From assembly GCF_007002745.1 (NCBI RefSeq), contig NZ_SGNY01000001.1, forward strand, positions 372,001 to 436,000: 64,000 nucleotides of DNA, written 5' to 3'. The notes under the pieces are model-generated. The model did no database searches. It saw only the letters and a program-made list of their open reading frames with translations, and had not been told where the DNA came from. Positions 26,015-33,417 of the stretch are shown piece after piece (the stretch's first letter is position 1; every line of letters starts with the position of its first letter). The stretch comes from Martinezella rhizogenes. Lineage in GTDB: Bacteria > Pseudomonadota > Alphaproteobacteria > Rhizobiales > Rhizobiaceae. The translations under genes and the position numbers were made by a program.

Positions 26015-26485
26015 ATGGCAGGACAGGAACATCATTACGCTGTGCAGGTGAAATGGACCGGCAATCGCGGCAAGGGCACATCCGGCTACCGCGATTATGA
26101 ACGCGACTACACGATTTCCACCGCAGGGAAAGCCGATATCGCCGGCTCCTCGGACCCCGCCTTCCGTGGCGATCCCTCCCGCTGGAACCCGGAAGACCTG
26201 CTGGTCGCCTCGCTCTCGGCCTGCCACAAGCTCTGGTACCTGCATTTCTGCTCGGTCAATGGCATCATTGTCGAAGACTATGTCGACAACGCCGAAGGCA
26301 CGCTTGTCATGGAAAAAGACGGCGCGGGGCAATTCAGCGAAGTGGTGCTGAAACCAGTCATCACCATCTCGAAAGGCGATGCCGCCCGCGCGGACGAACT
26401 GCACCATGATGCGCATGACAAATGCTTCATCGCCCGGTCGGTGAATTTTCCGGTGCGGGTGGAGGGGACGGTGAAAGTGGTTTGA
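26015..26485 (+). CDS. OsmC-family peroxiredoxin-like protein
   Basis: A 156-residue protein of the OsmC/Ohr superfamily, thiol peroxidases that reduce organic hydroperoxides. The two catalytic Cys are present: Cys70 in SLSACHKLWYLHFC (with an additional Cys79) and Cys137 in DKCFIARS. The segment NPEDLLVASLSACH is characteristic of the subgroup. GGGAGGAATAATCAG before the ATG gives a good ribosome-binding site. It follows the aminotransferase by 64 bp and might share its transcript, though the intervening repeat argues for caution. Confidence 0.92.
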   Translation: MAGQEHHYAVQVKWTGNRGKGTSGYRDYERDYTISTAGKADIAGSSDPAFRGDPSRWNPEDLLVASLSACHKLWYLHFCSVNGIIVEDYVDNAEGTLVMEKDGAGQFSEVVLKPVITISKGDAARADELHHDAHDKCFIARSVNFPVRVEGTVKVV

Positions 26486-26537
26486 GACGGAGGTGGCGCG
26501 CGATCTGCGCGAGTGGACCGCGGCGGGCAACTTCACG

Positions 26538-26581
26538 AGAGCATGTCCAGTAAAAGTGCGTAGTTGTTTTACTGGACATCC
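26538..26581. repeat. Dispersed palindromic element (GAGCATGTCC...)
   Basis: GTCCAGTAAAA and TTTTACTGGAC form a perfect 11-bp inverted repeat around an 11-nt centre. It has the layout of the short elements at 25939 and 43893. Confidence 0.75.
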
Positions 26582-26703
26582 GTAAAAATAAAGGGAGAGA
26601 GCGCTTCCAAAGATCTCGGTTTGTCTGAAGCGCTATAGGCTCAGTCATAATTGTTGTTGTCCGCTAAATGCGTTATTTTGCTGTGATTGTATTGTTTCTC
26701 TCT

Positions 26704-26818
26704 CCGTCATTCCGGCCTTGAGCCGGAATCCAGTCAGCCCAAGTCCTTGGGCTGAAAAGACTCTTCTCGCCGCGCAGACGCGCGTTGGCTGGATTCCGGC
26801 TCAAGGCCGGAATGACGG
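26704..26818. repeat. RIME-like inverted-repeat element, copy 2
   Basis: CCGTCATTCCGGCCTTGAGC and its mirror bound the element; the inner stem AGCCCAAG/CTTGGGCT is intact here. Confidence 0.95.
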
Positions 26819-26861
26819 AGGTTATGTTCCTTGATGGCAGTGAGAGCATTGAGTGAGTCAA

Positions 26862-27053
26862 CTAGGACTCATCCGTTCTCCAGCTGTCGCGGATTCCATT
26901 GAGATTGCCTTCACGGCCGACGTCTCGAAGTTTCCGGTGTATGCGGATGAATTCTCTCAGAGCCATTTCAACCGCCGCTTCGGTGTTGGATAGCCCGGTA
27001 ATTTCCATAATCTCTGCGATCAGTGCATCATCCAGATCGATCGTTACTCGCAT
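26862..27053 (-). CDS. Ribbon-helix-helix antitoxin-like protein (VapB-like), orphan
   Basis: A 63-residue protein opening MRVTIDLDDALIAEIMEITG, the beta strand and first helix of an RHH DNA-binding fold of the type II antitoxin VapB/DUF2191 kind. No PIN-domain VapC toxin follows: downstream on the same strand is a repeat element and then the convergent OsmC gene. It is thus either an orphan antitoxin remnant or a stand-alone repressor. It lies 58 bp after amn with a 10-bp palindrome (27061-27095) in between that could be its operator. Confidence 0.7.
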   Translation of the reverse strand: MRVTIDLDDALIAEIMEITGLSNTEAAVEMALREFIRIHRKLRDVGREGNLNGIRDSWRTDES

Positions 27054-27060
27054 TGCAACG

Positions 27061-27095
27061 CCTCAAGGTGTCTGGGCCACATCAGCACCTTGAGG
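27061..27095. repeat. 10-bp inverted repeat between amn and the RHH gene
   Basis: CCTCAAGGTG (27061-27070) and CACCTTGAGG (27086-27095) pair perfectly. It could be the amn transcript terminator, although no T-run follows, or an operator for the RHH protein, whose start codon is 8 bp away. Confidence 0.65.
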
Positions 27096-27111
27096 GCGAA
27101 GATGCGCGATC

Positions 27112-28617
27112 TTACTGGAACGCCGTCTCGTAAAAGCTTCGAAGCTTGCGCGAGTGCAGCGTTTCCGTCGGCATGGCGGCGAGTTTCTGCACGGCGCGGA
27201 TGCCGATTTGCAGATGCTGGGCGACCTGGGTGCGGTAAAACTCCGTCGCCATGCCCGGCAGCTTCAATTCGCCATGCAGCGGCTTGTCGGAGACGCAGAG
27301 GAGGGTGCCGTAGGGCACGCGGAAGCGGAAACCGTTGGCCGCGATGGTGGCCGATTCCATGTCGAGTGCTATGGCGCGCGACTGCGACAGGCGCTTGACG
27401 GGGCCGGCCTGATCACGAAGCTCCCAGTTGCGGTTGTCGATGGTGGCGACGGTGCCGGTGCGCATGATGCGCTTCAGCTCGAAGCCCTCGTAACCGGTGA
27501 CTTCCGCCACAGCGCCTTCCAGCGCCAGCTGCACTTCGGCCAGCGCCGGGATCGGCACCCAGACCGGTAGGTCGTCATCAAGCACGTGGTCCTCACGCAC
27601 ATAGGCATGCGCCAGAACATAGTCGCCCAGCCGCTGGCTGTTGCGCAGGCCGGCGCAATGACCGACCATCAGCCACGCATGTGGGCGCAGTACGGCGATG
27701 TGGTCGGTGATCGTCTTGGCGTTGGAAGGGCCGACGCCGATATTGACCAGCGTGATGCCGGCATGGCCCTTTTTCTTCAGGTGATAGGCGGGCATCTGCG
27801 GCAGGCGGCCGAGCACGGCGTCGGTTTCCGGCCTATCGGAACCGGCATTTGTGATGATGTTGCCCGGCTCCACGAAGGCTGTGTAACCTTCGCCGCCATT
27901 CTTCATCATCTGCCGCGCCCATGCGGCGAACTCGTCGATATAGAACTGGTAGTTGGTGAACAGCACGAAATTCTGGAAATGGCTGGCGCTGGTCGCCGTA
28001 TAATGGCTGAGGCGGGCCAGCGAATAATCGATGCGCTGCGCGGTAAAGGGCGCAAGCGGTGCGGGTTCGCCCGGCACCTGGTCATATTCGCCATTGGCGA
28101 TGAGGTCATCGGTATTGTTGAGATCGGGCGTATCGAACAGATCGCGCAGCGGCACGTCGGAGAGCGACGATGCGGCCGCCGCCTCGACATAGGCGCCTTC
28201 GCCAAAAGCGAAGTGCAGCGGAATGGGTGTGGCCGATTCCGACACCGTGACCGGAACGCCGTGGTTCTTCATCAGAAGCCCCAGCTGCTCTTTCAGGTAA
28301 TGGCGGAACAGCTCCGGCCGGGTGATCGTCGTTGTGTAGACGCCGGGCGCGGTGACGTGGCCATAAGAGAGACGCGAGTCGACATGACCGAAGGTTGCGG
28401 TCTCCAGGCTCACCTGCGGGTAGCAGGCGCGGTAGCGGCCGGCAATCGGCGCGCCCTTGGCAAGGTCGGTGAAGGAATTGATCAGGAACGCCGTATTGCG
28501 TTCGTAAAGCGCGGTCAAAGCCTCGACTGCTTCTTTCGGGTCCGTGAAGGACTGCGGCGCGAAAGGCTCGGGGCTGATGAAGGTGAAGGGCGGAATCGTT
28601 CGTTTTGCTATTGTCAT
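27112..28617 (-). CDS. amn: AMP nucleosidase
   Basis: Splits AMP into adenine and ribose 5-phosphate, tuning the adenylate pool. The 501-residue length matches the family: an N-terminal DUF domain (to ~180) and a C-terminal nucleoside-phosphorylase fold with NIGVGPSNAKTITDHIA, VGHCAGLR and MESATIAANGFRF (the ribose/base-binding Met-Glu). The ATG at 28617 has no ribosome-binding site; instead TTGCCT-N16-TATAAT ends only 5 bp before it, suggesting a leaderless message. Monocistronic, with a hairpin after the stop. Confidence 0.96.
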   Translation of the reverse strand: MTIAKRTIPPFTFISPEPFAPQSFTDPKEAVEALTALYERNTAFLINSFTDLAKGAPIAGRYRACYPQVSLETATFGHVDSRLSYGHVTAPGVYTTTITRPELFRHYLKEQLGLLMKNHGVPVTVSESATPIPLHFAFGEGAYVEAAAASSLSDVPLRDLFDTPDLNNTDDLIANGEYDQVPGEPAPLAPFTAQRIDYSLARLSHYTATSASHFQNFVLFTNYQFYIDEFAAWARQMMKNGGEGYTAFVEPGNIITNAGSDRPETDAVLGRLPQMPAYHLKKKGHAGITLVNIGVGPSNAKTITDHIAVLRPHAWLMVGHCAGLRNSQRLGDYVLAHAYVREDHVLDDDLPVWVPIPALAEVQLALEGAVAEVTGYEGFELKRIMRTGTVATIDNRNWELRDQAGPVKRLSQSRAIALDMESATIAANGFRFRVPYGTLLCVSDKPLHGELKLPGMATEFYRTQVAQHLQIGIRAVQKLAAMPTETLHSRKLRSFYETAFQ

Positions 28618-28622
28618 GGCCC

Positions 28623-28650
28623 ATTATAAGAGGGCAATTTCGACAGGCAA
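28623..28650 (-). promoter_or_regulatory. Promoter abutting the amn start codon
   Basis: On the minus strand TTGCCT (28645-28650), a 16-bp spacer and TATAAT (28623-28628) are followed by GGGCC and then ATG. Transcription would begin at or within a few bases of the start codon. Confidence 0.6.
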
Positions 28651-28719
28651 GCGACAGAAATACGAAGAAACTGAAAAGAAACGGAAAAAGCGGCTGGATC
28701 GATAAAGCGTGTGCTAGAT

Positions 28720-28893
28720 TCAGCCGAGCGCGCCGCGCTGCAGGCTCATCAGGAGCACAAAACCGGCGCCCTTGGATGCCGGGCGGGGATCAGCCTTGTA
28801 AACTGCAAGTCCTGCCACCGGGCCGAGAAAGATCGAGGCCATCAGCACCAGCCGCAGGGCAGAGAACAGGCCGTTTGAAAAAGTGTTGGTCAT
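28720..28893 (-). CDS. Small membrane protein (57 aa), second gene of a pair
   Basis: I do not recognise the family. The protein has one hydrophobic helix (about residues 10-33) and a short polar tail. GAGGA lies about 9 nt before the ATG. It starts 10 bp after the stop of the other small membrane-protein gene (28904-29086), so both are probably made from one message. Confidence 0.6.
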   Translation of the reverse strand: MTNTFSNGLFSALRLVLMASIFLGPVAGLAVYKADPRPASKGAGFVLLMSLQRGALG

Positions 28894-28903
28894 GGGTCGG
28901 TCC

Positions 28904-29086
28904 TCAAAGTACGACGGGGCAATTGGCGGCGGGCGCCGGGCTGTGCTGGCAGGCAATTGCCGCACCGGCATTCACCCGCTGAAAACTGCGGTTCGGATTT
29001 ACGACGAGCGAAGCGAAGGACATGGCGAAGATCGCCATGAGAAACGCGAAGATTGCCAACCGGCTGATCAACTTTGCCATGTCCAT
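28904..29086 (-). CDS. Small membrane protein (60 aa), first gene of a pair
   Basis: Unrecognised. It has a single hydrophobic segment (about residues 6-28) rich in Ala/Phe, which could be an uncleaved anchor or a signal peptide, followed by a polar stretch with Cys46 and Cys56. AGGGGAATGGAC precedes the first Met; a second Met two codons on is possible. Its stop is 10 bp from the start of the next small gene. Good ribosome-binding sites on both make chance open frames less likely. Confidence 0.6.
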   Translation of the reverse strand: MDMAKLISRLAIFAFLMAIFAMSFASLVVNPNRSFQRVNAGAAIACQHSPAPAANCPVVL

Positions 29087-29245
29087 TCCCCTTTATTGGA
29101 GTTGATGGACAGAGTTTTGCCATACTCGGACTGAACGGACCCTGAGACCCCGGTTCATATGGTGTTCAGGGATGTTAACGGGTGGTGACAGGACAGATTG
29201 ATGCCGCAATGGCCTCGCTGGAGACCTCGGTCACCCGTCTTTTGA

Positions 29246-29842
29246 TCACGCGGAAGAGGCGGTCACGCGCGCGGCAAGATCGGCCATGAGGGTTTCGAGT
29301 GCTTGCGGTTTCGTCACATCGACGACCGGCACGTTATGTTGCTGCGCCGAGGCCAGCATCTCGGTATTTTCCCGCAGTGATCGCTCGATGAAGGCGTCCA
29401 TGATCCGCCGCTGGCTGGCCGTTGCATCATCGTATCGGGCGTGAGAGCGCATCCTCTCGAGAATGAAATCATTCCCGGCATGCAGAAAGACGCCAGTGAT
29501 CGCGCTGCCGAGCAGGGGTGATATGAATTCCGGGCGCAGGGCAGCACCCTCGAAGATCACGGGATTGCCGGTATTGCAGCGGTTTTCGATCAGCGAGCGG
29601 ATCAGCGGCCAGATGTTCTGGTGATGAACCTTCAGAAACCAGTGGATCGTGTCTGCCGAAAGCTGCGTGTAATATTCCTCCACCGGTGCCGGTATGCCCG
29701 GCCAGGGCCTGCCGGGGTGGCGGGCGAGGCTGTCGGTCGATATCGCCTCACAGCCGAGCCTTTCACTCAAAAGACCGGCAAGGGTGCTTTTGCCCACATG
29801 CGAGGTGCCGGCAATCAGGATCGTCGAAAGGGGGAGGGGCAT
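29246..29842 (-). CDS. P-loop NTPase, predicted small-molecule kinase
   Basis: A 198-residue single-domain ATPase. Walker A is GTSHVGKST (12-20), close to the N-terminus as in adenylate-kinase-like and 2-phosphoglycerate-kinase-like proteins. The rest contains an Asp/Ser acceptor-binding region (SLARHPGRPWPG), a strand VIFEGAALRP and a His/Arg lid stretch ERMRSHARYDD. The phosphate acceptor is unknown. Start at 29842; the in-frame extension to 30001 overlaps the next gene's terminator zone and is unlike the family. Confidence 0.75.
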   Translation of the reverse strand: MPLPLSTILIAGTSHVGKSTLAGLLSERLGCEAISTDSLARHPGRPWPGIPAPVEEYYTQLSADTIHWFLKVHHQNIWPLIRSLIENRCNTGNPVIFEGAALRPEFISPLLGSAITGVFLHAGNDFILERMRSHARYDDATASQRRIMDAFIERSLRENTEMLASAQQHNVPVVDVTKPQALETLMADLAARVTASSA

Positions 29843-30016
29843 GCGTGGCTCTCGTTGGGGTGCGGCTGGGTGGCACGATACATCAACGGTCAGGGATGTT
29901 CCACGCGGCATCCGTTTGTGGCTCTGGGCGCAAAAAATCTCCCAATGCCGCGCTGGCTGGTCAGGCCGCGCCTGCTGGCTGGCGGGCAGCCGAAAGTCCA
30001 CCCGCCGCCTATTCCG

Positions 30017-30355
30017 TTACAGGCGTGTCCAGGTCTGCGATTTGCACAAAACCTTCAGCACGCAGCCTTTCATGCTCAGTGAATTGCCGGAAACGGTGCC
30101 GGAACCGCTATAGGTCTTGTCGTTGGCGGGATCGGTGATCTCACCGGCGTAGCTGTTTCCCTTACCGGAAAGCTTGCCGATCTGTTTCCCGGCATGTTTG
30201 CCGGTCTTCAGCGTCACGCAAAAGGCCGTGCCGCAGGGGCCGATCACGGCGGTTTCGCCGCTAGCCGTCTTCCAGTTGCCCTCGATGGCTTCTGCGGCAA
30301 CAGCAAGGTTGCTGCCCATCATGAGGGCAGCGGCAATCATCATTACACGCTTCAT
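30017..30355 (-). CDS. Secreted DUF2147 family protein
   Basis: A 112-residue exported protein. Residues 1-21 are a signal peptide with cleavage likely after AVA. The mature part is a small beta-barrel with the family's 'GNWKTASGETAVIGPCG' start (~26-42) and 'MKGCVLKVLCKSQTWTRL' end (~95-112), giving four Cys that probably form two disulfides. Biological role unknown. AGGAG stands before the Met. Confidence 0.88.
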   Translation of the reverse strand: MKRVMMIAAALMMGSNLAVAAEAIEGNWKTASGETAVIGPCGTAFCVTLKTGKHAGKQIGKLSGKGNSYAGEITDPANDKTYSGSGTVSGNSLSMKGCVLKVLCKSQTWTRL

Positions 30356-30941
30356 AAAAACTCCTCCCGAAATTTGCGCAGACCCTTCCGAACCGCACCG
30401 GTCATGAAGAATGGATGCGCATTAAACCCTGTCCTGCATTGCCGATGGTGTGGCGTCCTGCGACGCGATCACCTTTTGGCCTTGCTATCCTTTGCCTGTC
30501 TCATCCTCATAAACAGACAGCCGGATACTATTTTACGTTAACGTAAAAGGAAACAGAAATTTGCCGCCATGGAGAGGCATTTGCGACTGTTTGCGCAGTG
30601 GAGACGGTCGAATTTGAAAATCGATGTTTTTATCGTGGTGAAGGAAGGGTTTAAATCCAGATGTAAACTTTTCGTAAAAATCGCCTGAAAGTCCTTAATT
30701 TCCGCACCTCGTGATATTTAACAAAAACCCAATTTTACCAATCGTTTGCAGTTTGTTTGCGGCCCATTAATCATGCCTTTTAAGCGCCCGTTGAAAGGCT
30801 TGCGGCATAGTGAAGTCATCAAAAGCGCAGGGAAAACCTGCCGGCCCGAAGAACAAAAAAGCCGCATAAGACGGCGGTTCTGAAGGTTAGCCTCGGAAAG
30901 AAGGCGATTGATGAAACAGGCAGAAGACAGGGATTAAAACG
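30356..30941. other. Long divergent intergenic region
   Basis: About 586 bp, AT-rich between 30600 and 30760. It holds the 18-bp palindrome at 30531-30548. A tiny frame (ATG at 30911, Met-Lys-Gln-Ala-Glu-Asp-Arg-Asp, stop) ends just before the Sel1 gene but I cannot support it as a gene. Promoters for the two divergent genes should be here. Confidence 0.5.
30531..30548. promoter_or_regulatory. 18-bp perfect palindrome TTTTACGT-TA-ACGTAAAA
   Basis: Perfect dyad, same core as the site before ETF-QO at 14341. Located 176 bp before the DUF2147 start and ~390 bp before the Sel1 gene. Probably an operator of a MerR- or TetR-type regulator; which gene it serves is unclear. Confidence 0.55.
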
Positions 30942-31208
30942 ATGGCACGCTTTGAAATTCGCGATATCGAAATGGCAGTTGCCGGTGGCGAAACCCGCGC
31001 CGACACCCTTTGCAATCTCGGCCTGGTCTATGCGACCGGCCGGGGCTGCACGGTGGATCTGGTCGCGGCCCACAAATGGCTCAACATCGCCGCGATCCGT
31101 GGATCGGAAAGAGCCGCTTCTCTGCGTGCGGATCTCGCCCGCAACATGACCAAGGCGGAACTGGCCGAAGCGCTGCGTGCCGCCCGCGACTGGATGACGA
31201 TGCACTGA
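30942..31208 (+). CDS. Small Sel1-repeat protein
   Basis: An 88-residue protein. Residues ~17-55 form a Sel1-type alpha/alpha repeat (LCNLGLVYATGRGCTVDLVAAHKWLNIAA region), with a helical tail. A single Sel1 repeat usually mediates protein contact. No signal peptide. The ribosome-binding site AGGGA lies about 8 nt before the ATG. A hairpin with a T-run follows at 31336-31375. Confidence 0.75.
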   Translation: MARFEIRDIEMAVAGGETRADTLCNLGLVYATGRGCTVDLVAAHKWLNIAAIRGSERAASLRADLARNMTKAELAEALRAARDWMTMH

Positions 31209-31335
31209 TCCATCCAGTTTATCAGTGAGATTTCCGGTCCGGCTCCCTCCAGTCCCGATGACCGGTGCAAACGAAAGTAAACCCGAAGGGGAACGCGGCG
31301 AGGGCTTTGAAAAGAAGCTTTGGCGCTGACACATC

Positions 31336-31375
31336 AAACCGCGACCGGCAGGAACAAGGCCGGCGCGGTTTTCTT
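31336..31375 (+). terminator. Rho-independent terminator after the Sel1 gene
   Basis: AAACCGCGACCGGC pairs with GCCGGCGCGGTTT (one mismatch), followed by TCTT. It lies about 130 bp past the Sel1 stop codon. Confidence 0.7.
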
Positions 31376-31448
31376 ATGTCTGGACGTCTCGTCCGGAAAA
31401 CGATTCGCAAACAGTGGTTTGCGGGGTGGTTTTGAATCGCATTCGCAG

Positions 31449-31480
31449 CCTATGGCTCGAGGCCGGCATGACGGAAGCGA
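31449..31480. repeat. RIME-like element remnant (right arm only)
   Basis: GGCTCGAGGCCGGCATGACGG is the right outer arm of the RIME-like family without the matching left arm, so probably a decayed copy. Confidence 0.5.
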
Positions 31481-31491
31481 GGAACCAGAGT

Positions 31492-32604
31492 TTACCCGAT
31501 CGCCTTGATAACCTTCGGCAATGCCTGCTCGAAAAGATCGAGCCTGTCGTCCGGCCCGACACTCACGCGAATGCAGCGGTTGAGCGGCGCGACGCCCGGC
31601 ATGCGGATGAACACGCCATGTTCCATCAGTCCATCGACGATGGCACGGGCATAAGCGCCGTCGCGGTGGCAGTCGATCGTGACGAAGTTGGTGGCCGAGG
31701 GCAGGGGCAAAAGGCCGTTGTTGCGGGCGATTGCGGAAATGCGGTCGCGGGCATCGGAAATTTTACCAACGACCTCATGCAGATAGGCCTGATCCTTCAA
31801 CGCTGCCAAAGCACCCGCGACCGAAATGCGCGCCATGCCGAAATGGTTGCGGATCTTGTCGAAGGCTTCGACATTGCCGAGCGTGCCGATGGCATAACCG
31901 ACGCGCGCGCCGGCCAGCCCATAGGCCTTTGAGAAGGTGCGCATGCGCAGGATGTTCGACTGGCCGATCAGCGCATCGATTGCCGGCACGGCGCTGGCGG
32001 GCGCGGTTTCGCAATAGGCCTCGTCCAGAATGAGCAGGCAGGTTTCCGGCAGCGCGCGTGCAAAGGCAACGACTTCGCTCGCCTCCCACCAGCTTCCCAT
32101 CGGATTATCAGGATTGGCGAAATAGACGAGCGGCGCATTTTCCCGGATGACGAGATCGAGAAGGCCATCGAGGTCTTCGTGATCGTCGACATAGGGCGTG
32201 GTCACGAGTTTCCCGCCAAAACCGTTCACATGGTAATTGAAGGTCGGATAACCGCCGAGCGAGGTGACGACAGGCGTGCCGGGCTCGACAATCAGCCTTG
32301 CGATCTCACCCAGCAATCCGTCCACGCCGCTGCCGATGGCGATATTGCCGCGTGCAACGCCATGATGGATGGCAAGCGCTTCCTTCAATTCGAAATTTTC
32401 CGGGTCGCTATACATCCACGTATCGGCTGCAGCATCCCGCAGGGCCAGAAGCACTGAAGGGGCGGGACCAAAGCCGCTTTCATTGGCGCCGATGCGCGCT
32501 TCCACCTTCAGGCCGCGGTTCCGTTCGATGGCTTCCGGGCCAACGAAAGGAACGGTTGAAGGGAGCGAGACGGCAAGCGGGGTGAGGCGTGAAAAAGCGG
32601 ACAT
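31492..32604 (-). CDS. Class-I/II PLP aminotransferase, HisC-like
   Basis: A 370-residue fold-type I aminotransferase close to histidinol-phosphate aminotransferase. Cofactor residues are visible: ANPDNPMG (163-170), LDEAYCE (193-199), Lys226 in TFSKAYGLAGAR and Arg234. HisC transfers the amino group from glutamate to imidazole-acetol phosphate, but alphaproteobacteria carry several HisC-like paralogs serving aromatic or other amino acids, and no his gene is near, so the substrate is open. Start at 32604; an upstream Met at 32646 is possible. Two terminator-type hairpins are nearby. Confidence 0.88.
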   Translation of the reverse strand: MSAFSRLTPLAVSLPSTVPFVGPEAIERNRGLKVEARIGANESGFGPAPSVLLALRDAAADTWMYSDPENFELKEALAIHHGVARGNIAIGSGVDGLLGEIARLIVEPGTPVVTSLGGYPTFNYHVNGFGGKLVTTPYVDDHEDLDGLLDLVIRENAPLVYFANPDNPMGSWWEASEVVAFARALPETCLLILDEAYCETAPASAVPAIDALIGQSNILRMRTFSKAYGLAGARVGYAIGTLGNVEAFDKIRNHFGMARISVAGALAALKDQAYLHEVVGKISDARDRISAIARNNGLLPLPSATNFVTIDCHRDGAYARAIVDGLMEHGVFIRMPGVAPLNRCIRVSVGPDDRLDLFEQALPKVIKAIG

Positions 32605-32654
32605 TGGCTGAAAGTTCCGGTAGCTGTGTTTGAAAACCCGGCTCACAATAGGTG

Positions 32655-32685
32655 CAAAAAAACCGGACGCAAGCCGCGCCCGGTT
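32655..32685 (-). terminator. Terminator after the PilZ gene
   Basis: On the minus strand AACCGGGCGC...GCGTCCGGTT is followed by a run of six or more T. It stands between the PilZ gene and the HisC-like gene, making them separate transcripts. Confidence 0.85.
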
Positions 32686-32741
32686 ATCCGATGACTGTTT
32701 TGGAACAGTTTTTCCGCCCCCGTGCCGCCCGTCGTGTCCGC

Positions 32742-33089
32742 TCAGGCGCTGGTTTCGAAACTCAGCCGGCGCACATGGTGCAGGAATTCTGCATCGATCA
32801 GCATGTTGAAACCGATGGTGACCTTTTCCTCTTCCCGGCGGATCAGCGTGCAGCCGATCTCATCACGGATGCCCAGAATTTCCAGATAGAAATTGGCGGG
32901 CATTTCCAGGTGGGGGCTGACCTCGATCTCTGCGCCATAAAGAGAAATGGTGCGCACGAGGCAGCGCAGGGTGTCGCTGGCGCTGAGATGATGCCCGATA
33001 AAGGTGATCTTGCCGGGCCGGTCGATCTGAAATTTCTCGTACTTCTCGTCCTGGGGGACGTTCTGACGGGGATCCATATGCAAAGCCAT
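32742..33089 (-). CDS. PilZ-domain protein
   Basis: A 115-residue single PilZ domain, the c-di-GMP receptor fold. The two binding motifs are degenerate: the RxxxR loop reads DRPGKI with only the first Arg, and (D/N)xSxxG reads TISLYGAEI with Thr in the first place. It may therefore not bind c-di-GMP, or bind it weakly. Start supported by GGGAGG 6 nt upstream. Many rhizobia carry several such small PilZ proteins acting on motility or polysaccharide export; its partner here is unknown. Confidence 0.8.
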   Translation of the reverse strand: MALHMDPRQNVPQDEKYEKFQIDRPGKITFIGHHLSASDTLRCLVRTISLYGAEIEVSPHLEMPANFYLEILGIRDEIGCTLIRREEEKVTIGFNMLIDAEFLHHVRRLSFETSA

Positions 33090-33417
33090 GACAACCTCCC
33101 GGATTGCCTCTCCTGATGCTGATTTTAACGCGGCTTCCTTGCCAGGTCGTGAAGGAAATCGGCGCAATTGTCTGTTGTCCGTCTCGACATGGGCCAATCT
33201 TCCTTTCGCAAGCCGATGTTTCCCTTGATAGAATGCGCTTGGCTCGGTCCGGTTGCAGGCGTGTCGCAGCCTGTGCTGATAATGTGTCATGCTTGCACCG
33301 GGCTGGCGTCGCAGCGTGGTTGACGCGGGCCGTACTTGGCGTTACGCCTGATCCGGCAATATGGCTTCGCGAGCATGGCAGGGTTGGCCCATCGCGATTC
33401 GTGTCTGGGAGTGGAAT
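33090..33417. other. Divergent intergenic region PilZ / ferredoxin reductase
   Basis: About 328 bp. Beyond the PilZ ribosome-binding site and the GGGAG before the GTG start of the reductase I see no operator, RNA or gene. Confidence 0.4.

Larger units (their letters stand above)
26486..26861. other. Intergenic region with two repeat elements
   Basis: About 376 bp holding the palindrome at 26538-26581 and the RIME-like element at 26704-26818. No gene is seen between the OsmC gene and the convergent small antitoxin-like gene. Confidence 0.65.
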
